Origin: Carboxylicivirga linearis | Lineage (GTDB): Bacteria; Bacteroidota; Bacteroidia; Bacteroidales; Marinilabiliaceae | Assembly: GCF_018271995.1 (NCBI RefSeq) | Contig: NZ_JAGUCO010000029.1 | Location: 1 to 63,087, forward strand | Length of the DNA: 63,087 nt | Reading direction: 5' to 3' | Shown here: positions 47,365 through 57,655 of the stretch, one piece after another | Numbering within the stretch: position 1 is the first letter of the stretch | Layout: each line of letters starts with the position of its first letter | Program-made: the position numbers and the translations under genes | Notes under the pieces: model-generated | What the model saw: only the letters and a program-made list of their open reading frames with translations | Told to the model about the DNA's origin: nothing | Databases searched by the model: none

Positions 47365-47372
47365 TAAATTTG
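47365..47372 (+). promoter_or_regulatory. -7 box before the Ig-like lipoprotein gene
   Basis: TAAATTTG matches TAnnTTTG exactly, 22 bases before the TTG start. The upstream element is not clear. Confidence 0.4.
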
Positions 47373-47394
47373 TGAGCATTAAAATCACTATATT

Positions 47395-49212
47395 TTGAAA
47401 AGCAGACTTAGATCAATTAGTTTCAGTTTAGTACTAGTATTTGTTGTATGGGCATGTGCCAATATTGGCATGCCAACGGGTGGGTTAAAAGATGAAGATC
47501 CTCCTAAGGTAGTTAGTTCAACTCCCGACGATCATGCGCTGAATTATAATAAAAAGTTAGTTGAAATAGAGTTTGATGAGTTGATTCAGCTAAAAGATGT
47601 TCGCCAGAAGTTTGTGATTTCGCCACCTATGAATGAGCAGCCAACCATTGAAGCGCGAGCTAATAAGTTACATGTGGTTTTTAATGAAGATTTACAACCC
47701 AACACAACCTATTCGCTTGATTTTGCTGATGCAGTTGTTGATAATAATGAAGGCAATGTGTTAGAAAATTTCAGTTTTAGCTTTTCAACAGGTGAGTATA
47801 TCGATTCGTTGCAGATTTCGGGTAATGTGTATGACTCCGATGATTTAGCTCCCGCATCGGGAACATTGGTTTTTCTGCATCAGAATCTGGCAGATTCTGC
47901 AATACATAAATTAGTACCTATTCGTATGGCAAAAACCAATGCCCAAGGTAGGTTTACTATATTAAATGTGCGTCCCGGAAAATACCGATTGTATGCCTTA
48001 GAAGATTCAAATCGTGATTTTAAATTTGATCAGCCCGGAGAGCGTATGGCCTGGTCAGATATAATTGTAGAACCTTCTTTTGAGTATCGCGAGTTTGTGG
48101 ATACATTGCATATCGATTCACTTGAAACCGATTCATTGATTTATCATGAAGAGTTGGTTTATACGCCTGATAGCATTCAGATGTTTTTGTTTCAGCATGA
48201 TTATAAAAGACAGTATTTATTAAGTGAAGAACGAAACGAAAAGGCAAAAATGACTTTCTATTTCAACCGTAAACAGGAAGATGAGGTTGAAATATCTTTA
48301 ACAGGTAAAGATGACTTAACCGACCTTTTTATTAAAGAGAAATCTTTTAATAACGATACAGTTACTTTTTGGTTAAAGGATAGTACTTATTATAAGCAGG
48401 ATTCACTATCGGTGAAATTGAGTTATACTATGCGCGATTCAATGGATATTGAATATACCAAGCTCGATACCATTGCCATGTACTTTTTTGAAGTTGAAAA
48501 GGAGAAGAAGAAGAGAAAGAAGAAGGATGAAGAACCAGAACCGATAAAATTGTTAAAGCTTGGAGGTATTAAGTCGAAAGTTAATATTTTAGGAACATTC
48601 AGTTTTTCATTGCCTGCTCCGGCAGTTGAATTTAACAGAGAGGCTATGAAGCTTTATTATTACGAAGATACTATTCCGGAACCAGTTGATTTTGAATTGG
48701 TGCAGGATACTCTTAATATTCGAAGGTATACTATTGATAAGAAATGGATTCCAGGTGGAAAGTACGAGTTAACTGTTGATTCGGCTTCAATTGTTGATAT
48801 TTATGGAATACATAATGGCCCGGAAAAAATCAATTTCAATATTAAAACTGAAGAAGATTACGGGAAGATATATATAAATGTGGTTGAGCCAGAAGATAAT
48901 TGGTTGCTTCAGGTCTTAGATAAAAAAGAGAGCATTGTTAAACAATCAAAAATTCCAGCATCAGGTAAATTAGGTTTTCGTTATCTCTCGCCAGGTAAAT
49001 ATATGTTCCGCATTGTGGTTGACGAAAATTGTAATGATAAATGGGATGATGGAAATTATTACGAAGGAAGACAACCTGAGACGTTAATTTATTTACCAAA
49101 TGAAATAAATATCAGAGCCAACTGGGACTCAGAGATAGAATCGTGGGATCCGCTGAATTTTAAAGTCGATCATTTTTCTCAACAATTTCGTAAACCTAAG
49201 AAAAGAGATTAA
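47395..49212 (+). CDS. Ig-like (BIG_5) domain lipoprotein
   Basis: The 605-residue protein starts with TTG and has a lipoprotein signal with cysteine 21 (VFVVWACANIG). A bacterial Ig-like domain follows (about 35-140, PPKVVSSTPDDHALNY through FSFSFSTG), and after it a carboxypeptidase-regulatory-like beta domain (about 143-215, RFTILNVRPGKYRLYALEDSN). A lysine-rich stretch (EKKKRKKKDEE, about 370) splits the protein, and a second pair of similar domains closes it. No ATG exists before residue 26, so TTG is the only sensible start. It is a conserved Bacteroidota outer-membrane or periplasmic protein of unknown role, four bases upstream of the thiamine-binding-like gene. Confidence 0.8.
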   Translation: MKSRLRSISFSLVLVFVVWACANIGMPTGGLKDEDPPKVVSSTPDDHALNYNKKLVEIEFDELIQLKDVRQKFVISPPMNEQPTIEARANKLHVVFNEDLQPNTTYSLDFADAVVDNNEGNVLENFSFSFSTGEYIDSLQISGNVYDSDDLAPASGTLVFLHQNLADSAIHKLVPIRMAKTNAQGRFTILNVRPGKYRLYALEDSNRDFKFDQPGERMAWSDIIVEPSFEYREFVDTLHIDSLETDSLIYHEELVYTPDSIQMFLFQHDYKRQYLLSEERNEKAKMTFYFNRKQEDEVEISLTGKDDLTDLFIKEKSFNNDTVTFWLKDSTYYKQDSLSVKLSYTMRDSMDIEYTKLDTIAMYFFEVEKEKKKRKKKDEEPEPIKLLKLGGIKSKVNILGTFSFSLPAPAVEFNREAMKLYYYEDTIPEPVDFELVQDTLNIRRYTIDKKWIPGGKYELTVDSASIVDIYGIHNGPEKINFNIKTEEDYGKIYINVVEPEDNWLLQVLDKKESIVKQSKIPASGKLGFRYLSPGKYMFRIVVDENCNDKWDDGNYYEGRQPETLIYLPNEINIRANWDSEIESWDPLNFKVDHFSQQFRKPKKRD

Positions 49213-49216
49213 TACT

Positions 49217-49528
49217 ATGTCAGTAATGCTCAATTTTGCTATGTTTCCTACAGATAAGGGAGATAGCGTTAGTAAGTATGTTAGCAAAGTGATAAAAAAT
49301 ATTGATGCCAGTGGAGTAGAATATAAGCTTAATCCCATGGGAACCACCATCGAAACAGCTACTATGCAAGAGGCATTGGCAATTGTACAACAAAGCTATG
49401 ATATACTGGAGGAGTTCTCTGATAGAGTGTATTGTTCCATAAATATTGATGCCCGAAAAGGAAAGGATAATCGAATGAAGGGTAAAATCAACTCTATTGA
49501 AACTCATATTGGTGAGGTTAAAAAATAG
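49217..49528 (+). CDS. MTH1187/YqgV-family thiamine-binding protein
   Basis: The 103-residue protein begins MLNFAMFPTDKGDSVSKYVSKVI and has YKLNPMGTTIET, the PMGT motif of the MTH1187 family, a ferredoxin-like fold of small proteins reported to bind thiamine. RVYCSINIDARKG near residue 75 also fits. It is cytoplasmic, of normal length, and tightly linked to the lipoprotein gene before it. Its role in the cell is uncertain. Confidence 0.85.
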   Translation: MSVMLNFAMFPTDKGDSVSKYVSKVIKNIDASGVEYKLNPMGTTIETATMQEALAIVQQSYDILEEFSDRVYCSINIDARKGKDNRMKGKINSIETHIGEVKK

Positions 49529-49572
49529 TGGTTTGATTCTTGCTTGTTCACTTCCGATTTTTCAATTAATAA

Positions 49573-50397
49573 ATGATGAATAACTATCTGTCTAGAAGAC
49601 TTTCGGTATTGTTGTTGGCAATAATTGTGTCGATTGGGCTTAAAGCACAATGCAACGACTATAATTTTAGTTTTCAGGGTGGTGAAGTGGTTAATTATCA
49701 TGCTTATTACAATTGGGGCTTTATCTGGCTAAATGCAGGTAAGGTTGATTTTATGGTTGATGATGCTAAGTACAATAATAAGCCTGCTTATCACATAAAA
49801 GCGCATGGAGCCACTTACAACAATTACGATTTTCTGTTTAAGGTGCGCGATACTTTTGAAGTATATACAGATACTGCCTACCTGGAGCCATTTGAATACA
49901 AGAGGGTAACAAACGAAGGTAGTTATCATGCTAATTATAAATATCTTTTCAATAGGCAAAATCGGACTATTTCAGCAGACATACAGAAAGAAGAAAATCC
50001 TTTGGAATCAAAAATTATTCCATGGAAGGAGTGTTCTTTTGACTTACTGACCATGGTTTATAAAGCAAGAAATATCGATTATTCACGATATCAGACAAAT
50101 GAAAAAATTCCAATTAGCATGGTAGTTGATGGAGAAGTTCATGATATTTATATTCGGTACCTGGGTAAAGAGCAGATAAAAACCCGCAATGGACGAAAGT
50201 TTAATTGTTTAAAATTTTCACCATTGTTGGTAGAAGGAACCATTTTTAAAAGTGGTGAGGATATGACAGTCTGGGTCACCGATGACTTAAACCGTATACC
50301 CATTATAGTTGAAGCAAAAATATTAATAGGCTCTGTTAAGGCTGTTTTTGTTGATGCAGATGGACTACGAAATCCTATAACAGCAGAAATTAAATAG
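49573..50397 (+). CDS. DUF3108 secreted protein
   Basis: The 274-residue protein has a signal peptide (to about residue 25, LKAQ) and a long beta-rich domain: GGEVVNYHAYYNWGFIWLNAGKVDF, the DUF3108 start, then DTFEVYTDTAYLEPFEYKRVTNEGSYH and VWVTDDLNRIPIIVEAKILIGSVKA. These match DUF3108, a predicted periplasmic fold of unknown function. The last eight bases overlap the convergent HAD phosphatase gene. The ATG three bases downstream is an alternative start. Confidence 0.83.
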   Translation: MMNNYLSRRLSVLLLAIIVSIGLKAQCNDYNFSFQGGEVVNYHAYYNWGFIWLNAGKVDFMVDDAKYNNKPAYHIKAHGATYNNYDFLFKVRDTFEVYTDTAYLEPFEYKRVTNEGSYHANYKYLFNRQNRTISADIQKEENPLESKIIPWKECSFDLLTMVYKARNIDYSRYQTNEKIPISMVVDGEVHDIYIRYLGKEQIKTRNGRKFNCLKFSPLLVEGTIFKSGEDMTVWVTDDLNRIPIIVEAKILIGSVKAVFVDADGLRNPITAEIK

Positions 50398-51208
50398 GCT
50401 GCCAGCGAAATCTTCTATACCAATCAGCTAAAGGTGAAAGTTGAACATCGTTCAGAAGAATGAATTGTTGCTTGAGCTCATCCGGAGCGTTGTTGACAAT
50501 ATAGGCTGATTGAAAGTGATTGAGCATATCCAGATCGTTGTAGTCGTTGCCAATTACAACCACTTCAGAATCATCAATCTGTAGTTTTTGAGTAATGAAT
50601 GAAATGCCTTTAGCTTTTGATACATCAGTATGGAAAAACTCCATCCATATACTTTGACCATCAATAGGAGAGGTGGCCCGAATTATTTTAATACCACTAA
50701 ATTCAGCCTTGATCTCATCAAATAGATCCAAATCGGAAATGAAAGCAATTACCTGCGAATAATCTTCATCCGGTAATTTTTTTTCTTCAGGAATGGCATG
50801 TGCCTGATTAAAATCGATGTAACGTTCAAAATCGGGGTGAGGATCAGAACTTACTTTATGGAAAAAAATATGGTTATCGGGGATGGGATGATGGACAGTG
50901 TATTCGACATTAAACTGATTTAGCCTGTCAATAACCTCATGTGCATCTGTATAGCCCAGATTAACTGTCTTTAGTAATTCTTTCTTTTTCCAATCGTAAA
51001 TGCCGGCACCTGAGGAAAAAACCAGGTAGTCTATAGGGAAGTTTTCAGGAATAACCGATAGAGCCGACTGAAAAGTTCTGCCTGTTGCAATTACACGACA
51101 AACCTCTTGTTCTCCCAACTCTCCCAAAGCTTCAATGTCTTCAATGTTATAGCCATTGTCTTGGGTGTGAATGGTGCCGTCTAAATCAGTAGCCAGTAAT
51201 CTGATCAT
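50390..51208 (-). CDS. Cof-type HAD phosphatase
   Basis: The 272-residue cytoplasmic phosphatase has the HAD nucleophile motif (LLATDLDGTIH), a type IIB cap, a lysine in ISFITQKL region K203, and the acidic motif VVIGNDYNDLDML. It would remove phosphate from sugar phosphates or similar small metabolites; the family is broad in substrate. It begins one base after the metA stop codon, so the two are translationally coupled, but no shared pathway is obvious. Confidence 0.85.
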   Translation of the reverse strand: MIRLLATDLDGTIHTQDNGYNIEDIEALGELGEQEVCRVIATGRTFQSALSVIPENFPIDYLVFSSGAGIYDWKKKELLKTVNLGYTDAHEVIDRLNQFNVEYTVHHPIPDNHIFFHKVSSDPHPDFERYIDFNQAHAIPEEKKLPDEDYSQVIAFISDLDLFDEIKAEFSGIKIIRATSPIDGQSIWMEFFHTDVSKAKGISFITQKLQIDDSEVVVIGNDYNDLDMLNHFQSAYIVNNAPDELKQQFILLNDVQLSPLADWYRRFRWQPI

Positions 51209-51209
51209 G

Positions 51210-52127
51210 CTATTGAATTTGATCCAATTGAAAGGGTGTTGCCTGATATACGTAATAGTTCAGCCAGTTGGAATACAACAGGCTGGCATGACTTCTCCAT
51301 AATACCATTGGTTCGCTTGATGGATCATTATCAGGGAAATAGTTTTTGGGTATGGCCATGTCTAATCCTTTGGCCTTATCTCTCTTGTATTCTTCATTAA
51401 GCGTTTGAGCGTCATATTCTGAGTGTCCGGTCACAAAAATCTGACGTCGATCTTTTGACATTACTATATAAACGCCAGCCTCATCTGAAGCAGAAAGCAA
51501 TGAAAGATTTTTATTAGCTTCTATTTCAGCTAATTTTACTTCGGTGTATCTTGAGTGTGGGGCATGAAAAATATCATTAAATCCACGCATTAGTGGTTCA
51601 TGTATGTTGTTTACCGTATGTTTAAATACACCAAACATTTTTTTGTCGAGCTTATATTTTTTAATGCCGTGGTGGTAATATAAACCGGCCTGTGCTCCCC
51701 AGCAAATATGAAAAGTACTCGTCACATTGTGTTTACTCCATTCCATAATCTCGGTGAGCTCTTCCCAGTAATTAACTTCTTCAAACTCCAGTAATTCAAC
51801 AGGTGCCCCGGTAATTATCATGCCATCATATTTATCGGATTGTACCTCGCTGAAAACTTTATAGAAAGAAAACAGGTGTTCGCGTGGTGTATTTTTGGAA
51901 ACGTGACTCGAGGTCATTAAAAAGTCAACTTCTATTTGAAGCGGGCTGTTGGATAATGATCTGAGTAAATGTGTTTCCGTGGCAATTTTTAAAGGCATTA
52001 GATTAAGTATCAGTATTTTTAGTGGTCTGATATCCTGATGCAAAGCCTTTGTTTCACCAATGACAAAAACATTCTCATTCTCGAGCACCTCCCTGGCCGG
52101 AAGTGCGTCAGGTATTTTTATTGGCAT
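51210..52127 (-). CDS. metA: Homoserine O-acyltransferase of the MetA family, probably acetyl-CoA specific
   Basis: The 305-residue enzyme activates homoserine in methionine synthesis. The catalytic triad is in place: C142 ([10 protein letters not shown]), H235 and E237 ([10 protein letters not shown]), all at the E. coli numbering. Residue 111 is glutamate ([11 protein letters not shown]), where E. coli has glycine. In the family E111 goes with acetyl-CoA rather than succinyl-CoA, so the product should be O-acetylhomoserine. The gene lies 43 bases after the TetR gene and one base before the HAD phosphatase. No SAM riboswitch fits in the short gap. Confidence 0.93.
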   Translation of the reverse strand: MPIKIPDALPAREVLENENVFVIGETKALHQDIRPLKILILNLMPLKIATETHLLRSLSNSPLQIEVDFLMTSSHVSKNTPREHLFSFYKVFSEVQSDKYDGMIITGAPVELLEFEEVNYWEELTEIMEWSKHNVTSTFHICWGAQAGLYYHHGIKKYKLDKKMFGVFKHTVNNIHEPLMRGFNDIFHAPHSRYTEVKLAEIEANKNLSLLSASDEAGVYIVMSKDRRQIFVTGHSEYDAQTLNEEYKRDKAKGLDMAIPKNYFPDNDPSSEPMVLWRSHASLLYSNWLNYYVYQATPFQLDQIQ

Positions 52128-52170
52128 GTGGTTGTTTTGTGTTGGTTATATGGTAATGTTCTTGTATTGC

Positions 52171-52785
52171 TTATCTTCTTATAAGTCCGAAAAACAAAAT
52201 ATTTAAGGTGTTTTCTATCTGTACTTTAAAATCCTCAAAACTATAATATGAACTTAATAAAGGACCTTCCATTCCTTTTAGGGCAGTGGCAATAGCAACT
52301 GCAGCCATAGGAATATTCTTCACCTGAAAAGTGTTGCTGCTTGTACCTTCTTCCAAAATTTTTGTTAGTAAAGCTGCCTCTTGTTTTTCGGTACTTGTTT
52401 TTAAACGGCTCAAAAATTCATAATTCGTAAGCATCTCATCTTTCAATGCTTTAATGTAATTGTCTAATTCAAGGATTGTCTCCATACGAGTTATTACATA
52501 CTGTGTAAATTTCTCGCGAGGCTCCATTTTGGTATTAACAATTTCATTAAGCTTAGAGAATAAATGTTTTTCTTCCGATTCGATTACGGCCTGAAATATC
52601 TCTTCCTTATTCTTAAAATAGTAATACAAAGAACTTTTTCCTTTGCGAAGCGCAATGGCGATATCTTCCATTGTGGTTTTTTTATAACCAAACTTGGCAA
52701 AAAGTTCTTTAGCTGCTTCAATTATACTTGAACGCATGTTGTCATTTTGGGCACCGGACGGACTACTGCCTAAATTACTCATCAT
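52171..52785 (-). CDS. TetR-family transcriptional regulator
   Basis: The 204-residue repressor has the N-terminal helix-turn-helix SIIEAAKELFAKFGYKKTTMEDIAIAL, then RKGKSSLYYYFKNKEEIF, the signature of TetR proteins, followed by an all-helical ligand domain. The target and ligand are unknown. metA lies 43 bases downstream on the same strand and may be read through. Two ATG codons in a row start the frame. Confidence 0.88.
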   Translation of the reverse strand: MMSNLGSSPSGAQNDNMRSSIIEAAKELFAKFGYKKTTMEDIAIALRKGKSSLYYYFKNKEEIFQAVIESEEKHLFSKLNEIVNTKMEPREKFTQYVITRMETILELDNYIKALKDEMLTNYEFLSRLKTSTEKQEAALLTKILEEGTSSNTFQVKNIPMAAVAIATALKGMEGPLLSSYYSFEDFKVQIENTLNILFFGLIRR

Positions 52786-52932
52786 AGAAATATTTAAATT
52801 GCTGTACTACAAATGTAACAATAGTTTTTGGCAATGTAAAAATTTACTCATGCTAGTTCAATAATATTACTATAAAAAACACCTCAATATCAATTAGATA
52901 TAATGGGTCGACTTTTTTGTTCGAAAATAGTA

Positions 52933-55086
52933 TTAGTCGTCAGCTAAGGCAAAATCCAACTGTTTCTTCTCTAAATTGGCACTTGCCACGGTTATGCGAA
53001 GAGGATCTCCTAACTGGTAACGACGGTTATTCTTTTGCCCAATCAAACAATATTCCTCCTCATCAAATCGATAATAATCATCATTTAAATCACGAATAGG
53101 AATCATTCCTTCACACTTGTTTTCAATTATTTCGACATATAATCCCCATTCTGTAACCCCTGATATTACGCCATCAAATTCTTCTCCCACTTTGTCTTTT
53201 AAGAACTCAACCTGTTTGTATTTTATGGATGCACGTTCAGCATCGGCAGCTCGTTGCTCCATATCGGAACTGTGTTCACACATGTCTTCATATTTCTCTT
53301 CATTTACAGAATTGCCACCATCGAGGTAACGTTGCAGCAAACGGTGAACCATCATGTCGGGATAACGTCTGATAGGTGAAGTAAAGTGAGTATAGTGTTT
53401 GAACGATAAGCCGTAGTGACCAATGTTATGTGTTGAGTAAATGGCCTTGGCCATTGTTCTGACAGCAAGTGTTTCAACAATGTTTTGCTCTTTTTTGCCA
53501 TGCGCTTCCTGCAGAACGCGATTCAACGACTTATTAATGCTTTCAGCACCTTTGGGCAATGCCTCGTATCCAAAACGTCGAACAAAAGAAGCAAAGGCCT
53601 CGAACTTATCCGGGTTAGGAACGTCATGAATCCTATAAACAAAGGTTTTTGGTTTTGATTTACGTTTAGGGTTTAATTCGTTTTTGCCTATCAGCTGTGC
53701 CACTCTTTTGTTGGCAAGCAACATAAACTCTTCAATTAATTTATTAGCGTCTTTGGCTTCTTTAAAGTATACACTTTCAGGGTTGCCATTTTCATCAATA
53801 TTAAATTTAACCTCTACACGATCAAAACTAATAGCCCCTGCCTTAAACCTGTTATCTCTGATTTTTTTAGCCAGTCGGTCAAGAGTTAAGATCTCATCTT
53901 TTAAATCACCTTCACCTGTTTCTATTACATTCTGAGCCTCTTCGTATGTAAACCTTCTGTCGGAATAAATAACGGTTCGTCCTACCCAGCTATTGACCAT
54001 GTTGGCATTATCATCCATTTCAAAAACAACCGAAAAGCATAATTTTTCTTCATTCGGACGAAGAGAACAAATGCCATTGCTCAGGTGCTCGGGTAGCATG
54101 GGTACAACCCTGTCAACTAAATAAACAGAAGTTGCTCTTTCGAAAGCTTCTTTCTCAAGTAATGATTTTTCTTGCACATAGTGTGTAACATCAGCAATGT
54201 GAACTCCTACTTCCCAATTGCCGTTCTTGAGTTTTTGCACCGAAAGGGCATCATCAAAGTCTTTGGCATCTGCCGGGTCAATGGTAAAGGTGGTAATATC
54301 TCTGAAATCTCTTCTGTTCTTGATTTCTTCGGGAGTGATGCCTGCATCAATGGTTTCGGCTTCGGCATTTACTTCCTCCGGATATTTGTATGGAAGATTG
54401 AATTCAGCTAAAATAGCATGCATCTCCGCATTATTGTCGCCAACATCTCCCAGTACATCAATGATTTCACCAATTGGATTTTTAGCTCTTTCAGGCCATT
54501 CAATGATACGAGCAACCGCTTTTTGACCGTCTTTTACTCCTTTTAATCCTTTGGTAGGTATAAAAATATCGTTTTGCATTACCCGGTCATCCACCACCAA
54601 AAAGGCTAGCCCACGGGCAATCTGCATTACACCCACGAAATGATCGCGCTTACGTTCCAATATCTCAATCACTTCGCCTTCTGGTTGTTTGTGCTTACGG
54701 CGTGCACTTTTAAATATTTTAACGCGATCGCCATTCAGTGCCTTGTTCATAGCATTGCGCGGAATAAATACATCTTCCTCGCTTCCATCATCCGGAACGA
54801 TAAAGGCTGCTCCGGAAGCTGTCATATCAACAATGCCCGTCACTGTTGATCCGCGACTTAATAGTTTATATTTTCCTGGTACTGTTTCTGTAAGGTATCC
54901 CGACTCGAATAGTTCATTAAGTATAATCTGAACTCTTTGCTTGTCTGTTTTCTTTTTAACTTCTAATAGTGCAGCAACCTGCTTATAATTGAATGTGCGC
55001 TTAGGCTGATTAAAAAATAAGCCTTGAATTAACTGACGTAAATCCGTTTTGCGTGATGGTTTTTTCTTTTTTTTCTTCTGACCCAT
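52933..55086 (-). CDS. rnr: Ribonuclease R
   Basis: The 717-residue 3'-5' exoribonuclease digests structured RNA. A lysine-rich start is followed by a winged-helix region, two cold-shock-type OB domains (about 85-220), and the RNB catalytic core: TIDPADAKDFDDALSV with the metal-binding aspartates, then HIADVTHYV, DRVVPMLPEHLSNGICSLRP and HFTSPIRRYPDMMVHR. A C-terminal S1 domain closes it (GEEFDGVISGVTEWGLYVEI). All parts are present at the normal length. The gene stands alone, 147 bases upstream of the TetR gene. Confidence 0.96.
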   Translation of the reverse strand: MGQKKKKKKPSRKTDLRQLIQGLFFNQPKRTFNYKQVAALLEVKKKTDKQRVQIILNELFESGYLTETVPGKYKLLSRGSTVTGIVDMTASGAAFIVPDDGSEEDVFIPRNAMNKALNGDRVKIFKSARRKHKQPEGEVIEILERKRDHFVGVMQIARGLAFLVVDDRVMQNDIFIPTKGLKGVKDGQKAVARIIEWPERAKNPIGEIIDVLGDVGDNNAEMHAILAEFNLPYKYPEEVNAEAETIDAGITPEEIKNRRDFRDITTFTIDPADAKDFDDALSVQKLKNGNWEVGVHIADVTHYVQEKSLLEKEAFERATSVYLVDRVVPMLPEHLSNGICSLRPNEEKLCFSVVFEMDDNANMVNSWVGRTVIYSDRRFTYEEAQNVIETGEGDLKDEILTLDRLAKKIRDNRFKAGAISFDRVEVKFNIDENGNPESVYFKEAKDANKLIEEFMLLANKRVAQLIGKNELNPKRKSKPKTFVYRIHDVPNPDKFEAFASFVRRFGYEALPKGAESINKSLNRVLQEAHGKKEQNIVETLAVRTMAKAIYSTHNIGHYGLSFKHYTHFTSPIRRYPDMMVHRLLQRYLDGGNSVNEEKYEDMCEHSSDMEQRAADAERASIKYKQVEFLKDKVGEEFDGVISGVTEWGLYVEIIENKCEGMIPIRDLNDDYYRFDEEEYCLIGQKNNRRYQLGDPLRITVASANLEKKQLDFALADD

Positions 55087-55305
55087 ATAAGTATTTTGTA
55101 AGGGTGTTTTTTAAAATTAACGGCAATTTAAGCTTTGTTGTTCTGAATTCTGGCATTCGGTATGAAAATATTTGAACATTAAAGTTTTTTTAATCTTTCT
55201 TCATGTAATATTTCGATAACCTTTCGTGGTGTATTCCGTATTAATTAGCTGTAATCGCTTATTATACTCTTAAACAAGCGCTAACATTTTTTGAAAAAAG
55301 AGACC

Positions 55306-56112
55306 ATGAAATATATATCGATTCTTATTCTGACTTTTATGACTTTGTCTGTGTTTGGGCAAGATTATAAGATATATAAGGGTGATACAATCAACAGGTT
55401 GGATAATTATAATCGGAAACAGGGCCTTTGGTTAAAGTTCGACGATACCTATGATGATGTTATTGAGCAAGGTGAGTATACCAATAATCATAAACAAGGT
55501 ATTTGGATTAGTTATTACCCTGATGGGAAAAAGAAAAATGAGATTACTTATAAAAATGGGAAAGCCATTGGTAAGGCTCGTTTCTTCTATTCCGATGGCA
55601 CACTATCTGAAGAAGGATATTGGGATGTTGATCATTGGGAAGGAGAATATAAATTCTACCATAAATCAGGTCAGTTGGCTTATGATTGGAATTATGATAC
55701 ATTGGGCAGACGTACCGGTACTCAAAAATATTATCACGAAAACGGTGAGTTAAAGTACGAAGGTGACTGGGATGAAGGCAAGACCCGAGGTACTTTAAAG
55801 ATGTTTAGTGAAAGCGGCCAGTTAATAAGTGAACGAATTTACGATGAGGATGGTAAGTTTGCTTCAAATGTTGAACATCAGCCAGAGGTGGTGAAGGAAG
55901 AACCGGAAAAGCATCATGAAGAATTCATTGGAACGGGCATGCATACCATTTATAATATGGAGGGAAGGCCCGAGAAAAAAGGATTTTTTGTTAGAGGAAA
56001 GCTTTTTAACGGAGAATTATTTGAATACAATGAAACTGGGGAGCTGCTGTATATCGAATATTATCAAAATGGTGAATTAAAACGAACAGAGGCCGTAAAA
56101 AATCCCGGATAA
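55306..56112 (+). CDS. MORN-repeat protein, YwqK family
   Basis: The 268-residue protein has a signal peptide (MKYISILILTFMTLSVFGQ) and at least six MORN-type repeats, such as KQGLWLKFDD, KQGIWISYYPDGKKKNEITYKNG, GKARFFYSDGTLSEEGYW, EGEYKFYHKSGQLAY and TQKYYHENGELKYEGDW. YwqK proteins are sometimes named antitoxins, but secreted Bacteroidota forms have no known toxin and their role is open. I prefer the ATG at 55306 over the TTG at 55291 because it starts the signal peptide directly. cysS follows after 59 bases. Confidence 0.82.
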   Translation: MKYISILILTFMTLSVFGQDYKIYKGDTINRLDNYNRKQGLWLKFDDTYDDVIEQGEYTNNHKQGIWISYYPDGKKKNEITYKNGKAIGKARFFYSDGTLSEEGYWDVDHWEGEYKFYHKSGQLAYDWNYDTLGRRTGTQKYYHENGELKYEGDWDEGKTRGTLKMFSESGQLISERIYDEDGKFASNVEHQPEVVKEEPEKHHEEFIGTGMHTIYNMEGRPEKKGFFVRGKLFNGELFEYNETGELLYIEYYQNGELKRTEAVKNPG

Positions 56113-56171
56113 CTAAGCAATAATTTGTATTTTAGCAGCTTGATATTTTAAGAAGAGATCTGAATACAAGC

Positions 56172-57644
56172 ATGGAGAACAAATTATTCATTTATAATTC
56201 GCTTACACGTAATAAAGAAGAGTTCATTCCTATTAATCCCAGGCATGTTGGTTTATATGTTTGTGGACCTACAGTGTACGGCGATCCTCATTTAGGGCAT
56301 TCTCGCCCGGCAATTACCTACGATATTTTATTTCGTTACCTTACTCATATTGGCTATAAAGTTCGCTATGTGCGTAATATAACTGATGTTGGGCATCTGG
56401 AAAATGATGCTGATGTAGGAGAAGATAAAATTGCCAAGAAAGCTCGTTTGGAGGAATTGGAACCCATGGAGATAGTGCAGTTTTATACCGATCGCTATCA
56501 TCAGTATATGGATGAACTAAATGTTCGCAAGCCAAGTATTGAGCCACGTGCTTCCGGTCATATTATTGAGCAGCTGAAGATGGTGGAAGATATTCTTGAC
56601 AAAGGATACGCCTACGAAAGCAATGGGTCTGTATATTTTGATGTGGACAGATACAACAAAGAGTATAAATACGGTCGTTTGTCGGGGCGTAATATAGAAG
56701 ATATGCTTAGTACCACTCGCGATTTGGATGGGCAGTCGGAAAAGCGGAAGTCATACGATTTTGCTTTATGGAAGAAGGCTGCACCAGAACATATCATGCG
56801 TTGGCCATCGCAGTATAGTGATGGATTTCCGGGGTGGCATTTAGAGTGTTCTGCCATGAGTGCTAAATACCTGGGCGAAGAGTTTGATATTCATGGAGGA
56901 GGAATGGATTTGTTGTTCCCTCATCACGAGTGTGAAATTGCGCAAAGCACCATTGCTCACGGTCATACACCGGCGCGTTACTGGATGCATAATAACATGA
57001 TTACCATCAACGGACAGAAGATGGGTAAGTCGTTGGGAAATTTTATAACATTAGAGCAATTCTTTACCGGAGAGCACGATCTTTTGGATCAGGCATACAG
57101 CCCAATGACTATACGTTTCTTTATAATGCAGGCGCATTATCGAAGTACACTGGATTTCTCTAATGAAGCTCTTCAGGCAGCCGAAAAAGGAATGGATCGT
57201 TTGCTGGATGGATGTGCGAAAATGGATAAAATCAAGGCCGGCAGTCAATCCGATTTTGATGTGGCTGAGCTCAGTGTTAAGTGTTATACTGCCATCAGTG
57301 ATGATTTGAATACACCTATTTTAATTGCACATTTGTTTGAAGGTGTGAAATGGATTAACACTTTGTTGGATGGTAAAGCATCATTAAAAGAAGAAGATCT
57401 TTCAGCTTTAAAACAGTTAATGAATGCCATGGTATTCGATATTCTTGGCTTGAAAGAAAGTCAGGCACAAGGTGGAGGCAATGATGCCCTGTTGAACGAA
57501 ACTGTGGATCTGCTTCTTAATCTTCGTGTGGATGCTAAGGCAAATAAAGACTGGGCAACGGCCGATAAAATTCGTAATGAGTTACAAGCCCTGGGTATTG
57601 TAATAAAAGATACGAAAGACGGATTTGAGTGGGAAATAAAATAA
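56172..57644 (+). CDS. cysS: Cysteine--tRNA ligase
   Basis: The 490-residue class I synthetase charges tRNA-Cys. [24 protein letters not shown] holds the first zinc cysteine and the HIGH motif. The further zinc ligands lie in [12 protein letters not shown] and [11 protein letters not shown], and KMGKSLGNF is the KMSKS motif. The C-terminal DALR-type helical domain completes it. Its tRNA is encoded at 41664-41734. The glutaminyl-cyclase-like gene begins 11 bases after the stop, so the pair is probably co-transcribed. Confidence 0.97.
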   Translation: MENKLFIYNSLTRNKEEFIPINPRHVGLYVCGPTVYGDPHLGHSRPAITYDILFRYLTHIGYKVRYVRNITDVGHLENDADVGEDKIAKKARLEELEPMEIVQFYTDRYHQYMDELNVRKPSIEPRASGHIIEQLKMVEDILDKGYAYESNGSVYFDVDRYNKEYKYGRLSGRNIEDMLSTTRDLDGQSEKRKSYDFALWKKAAPEHIMRWPSQYSDGFPGWHLECSAMSAKYLGEEFDIHGGGMDLLFPHHECEIAQSTIAHGHTPARYWMHNNMITINGQKMGKSLGNFITLEQFFTGEHDLLDQAYSPMTIRFFIMQAHYRSTLDFSNEALQAAEKGMDRLLDGCAKMDKIKAGSQSDFDVAELSVKCYTAISDDLNTPILIAHLFEGVKWINTLLDGKASLKEEDLSALKQLMNAMVFDILGLKESQAQGGGNDALLNETVDLLLNLRVDAKANKDWATADKIRNELQALGIVIKDTKDGFEWEIK

Positions 57645-57655
57645 TCTAACCAAGA

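Noticed and set aside
52128-52170. A SAM riboswitch before metA
   Set aside because: The gap to the TetR gene is only 43 bases, too short for any known SAM aptamer, and no fitting stems are seen.
55306-56112. Toxin-antitoxin reading of the YwqK-like gene
   Set aside because: The protein has a signal peptide and only MORN repeats, and no toxin gene is adjacent.
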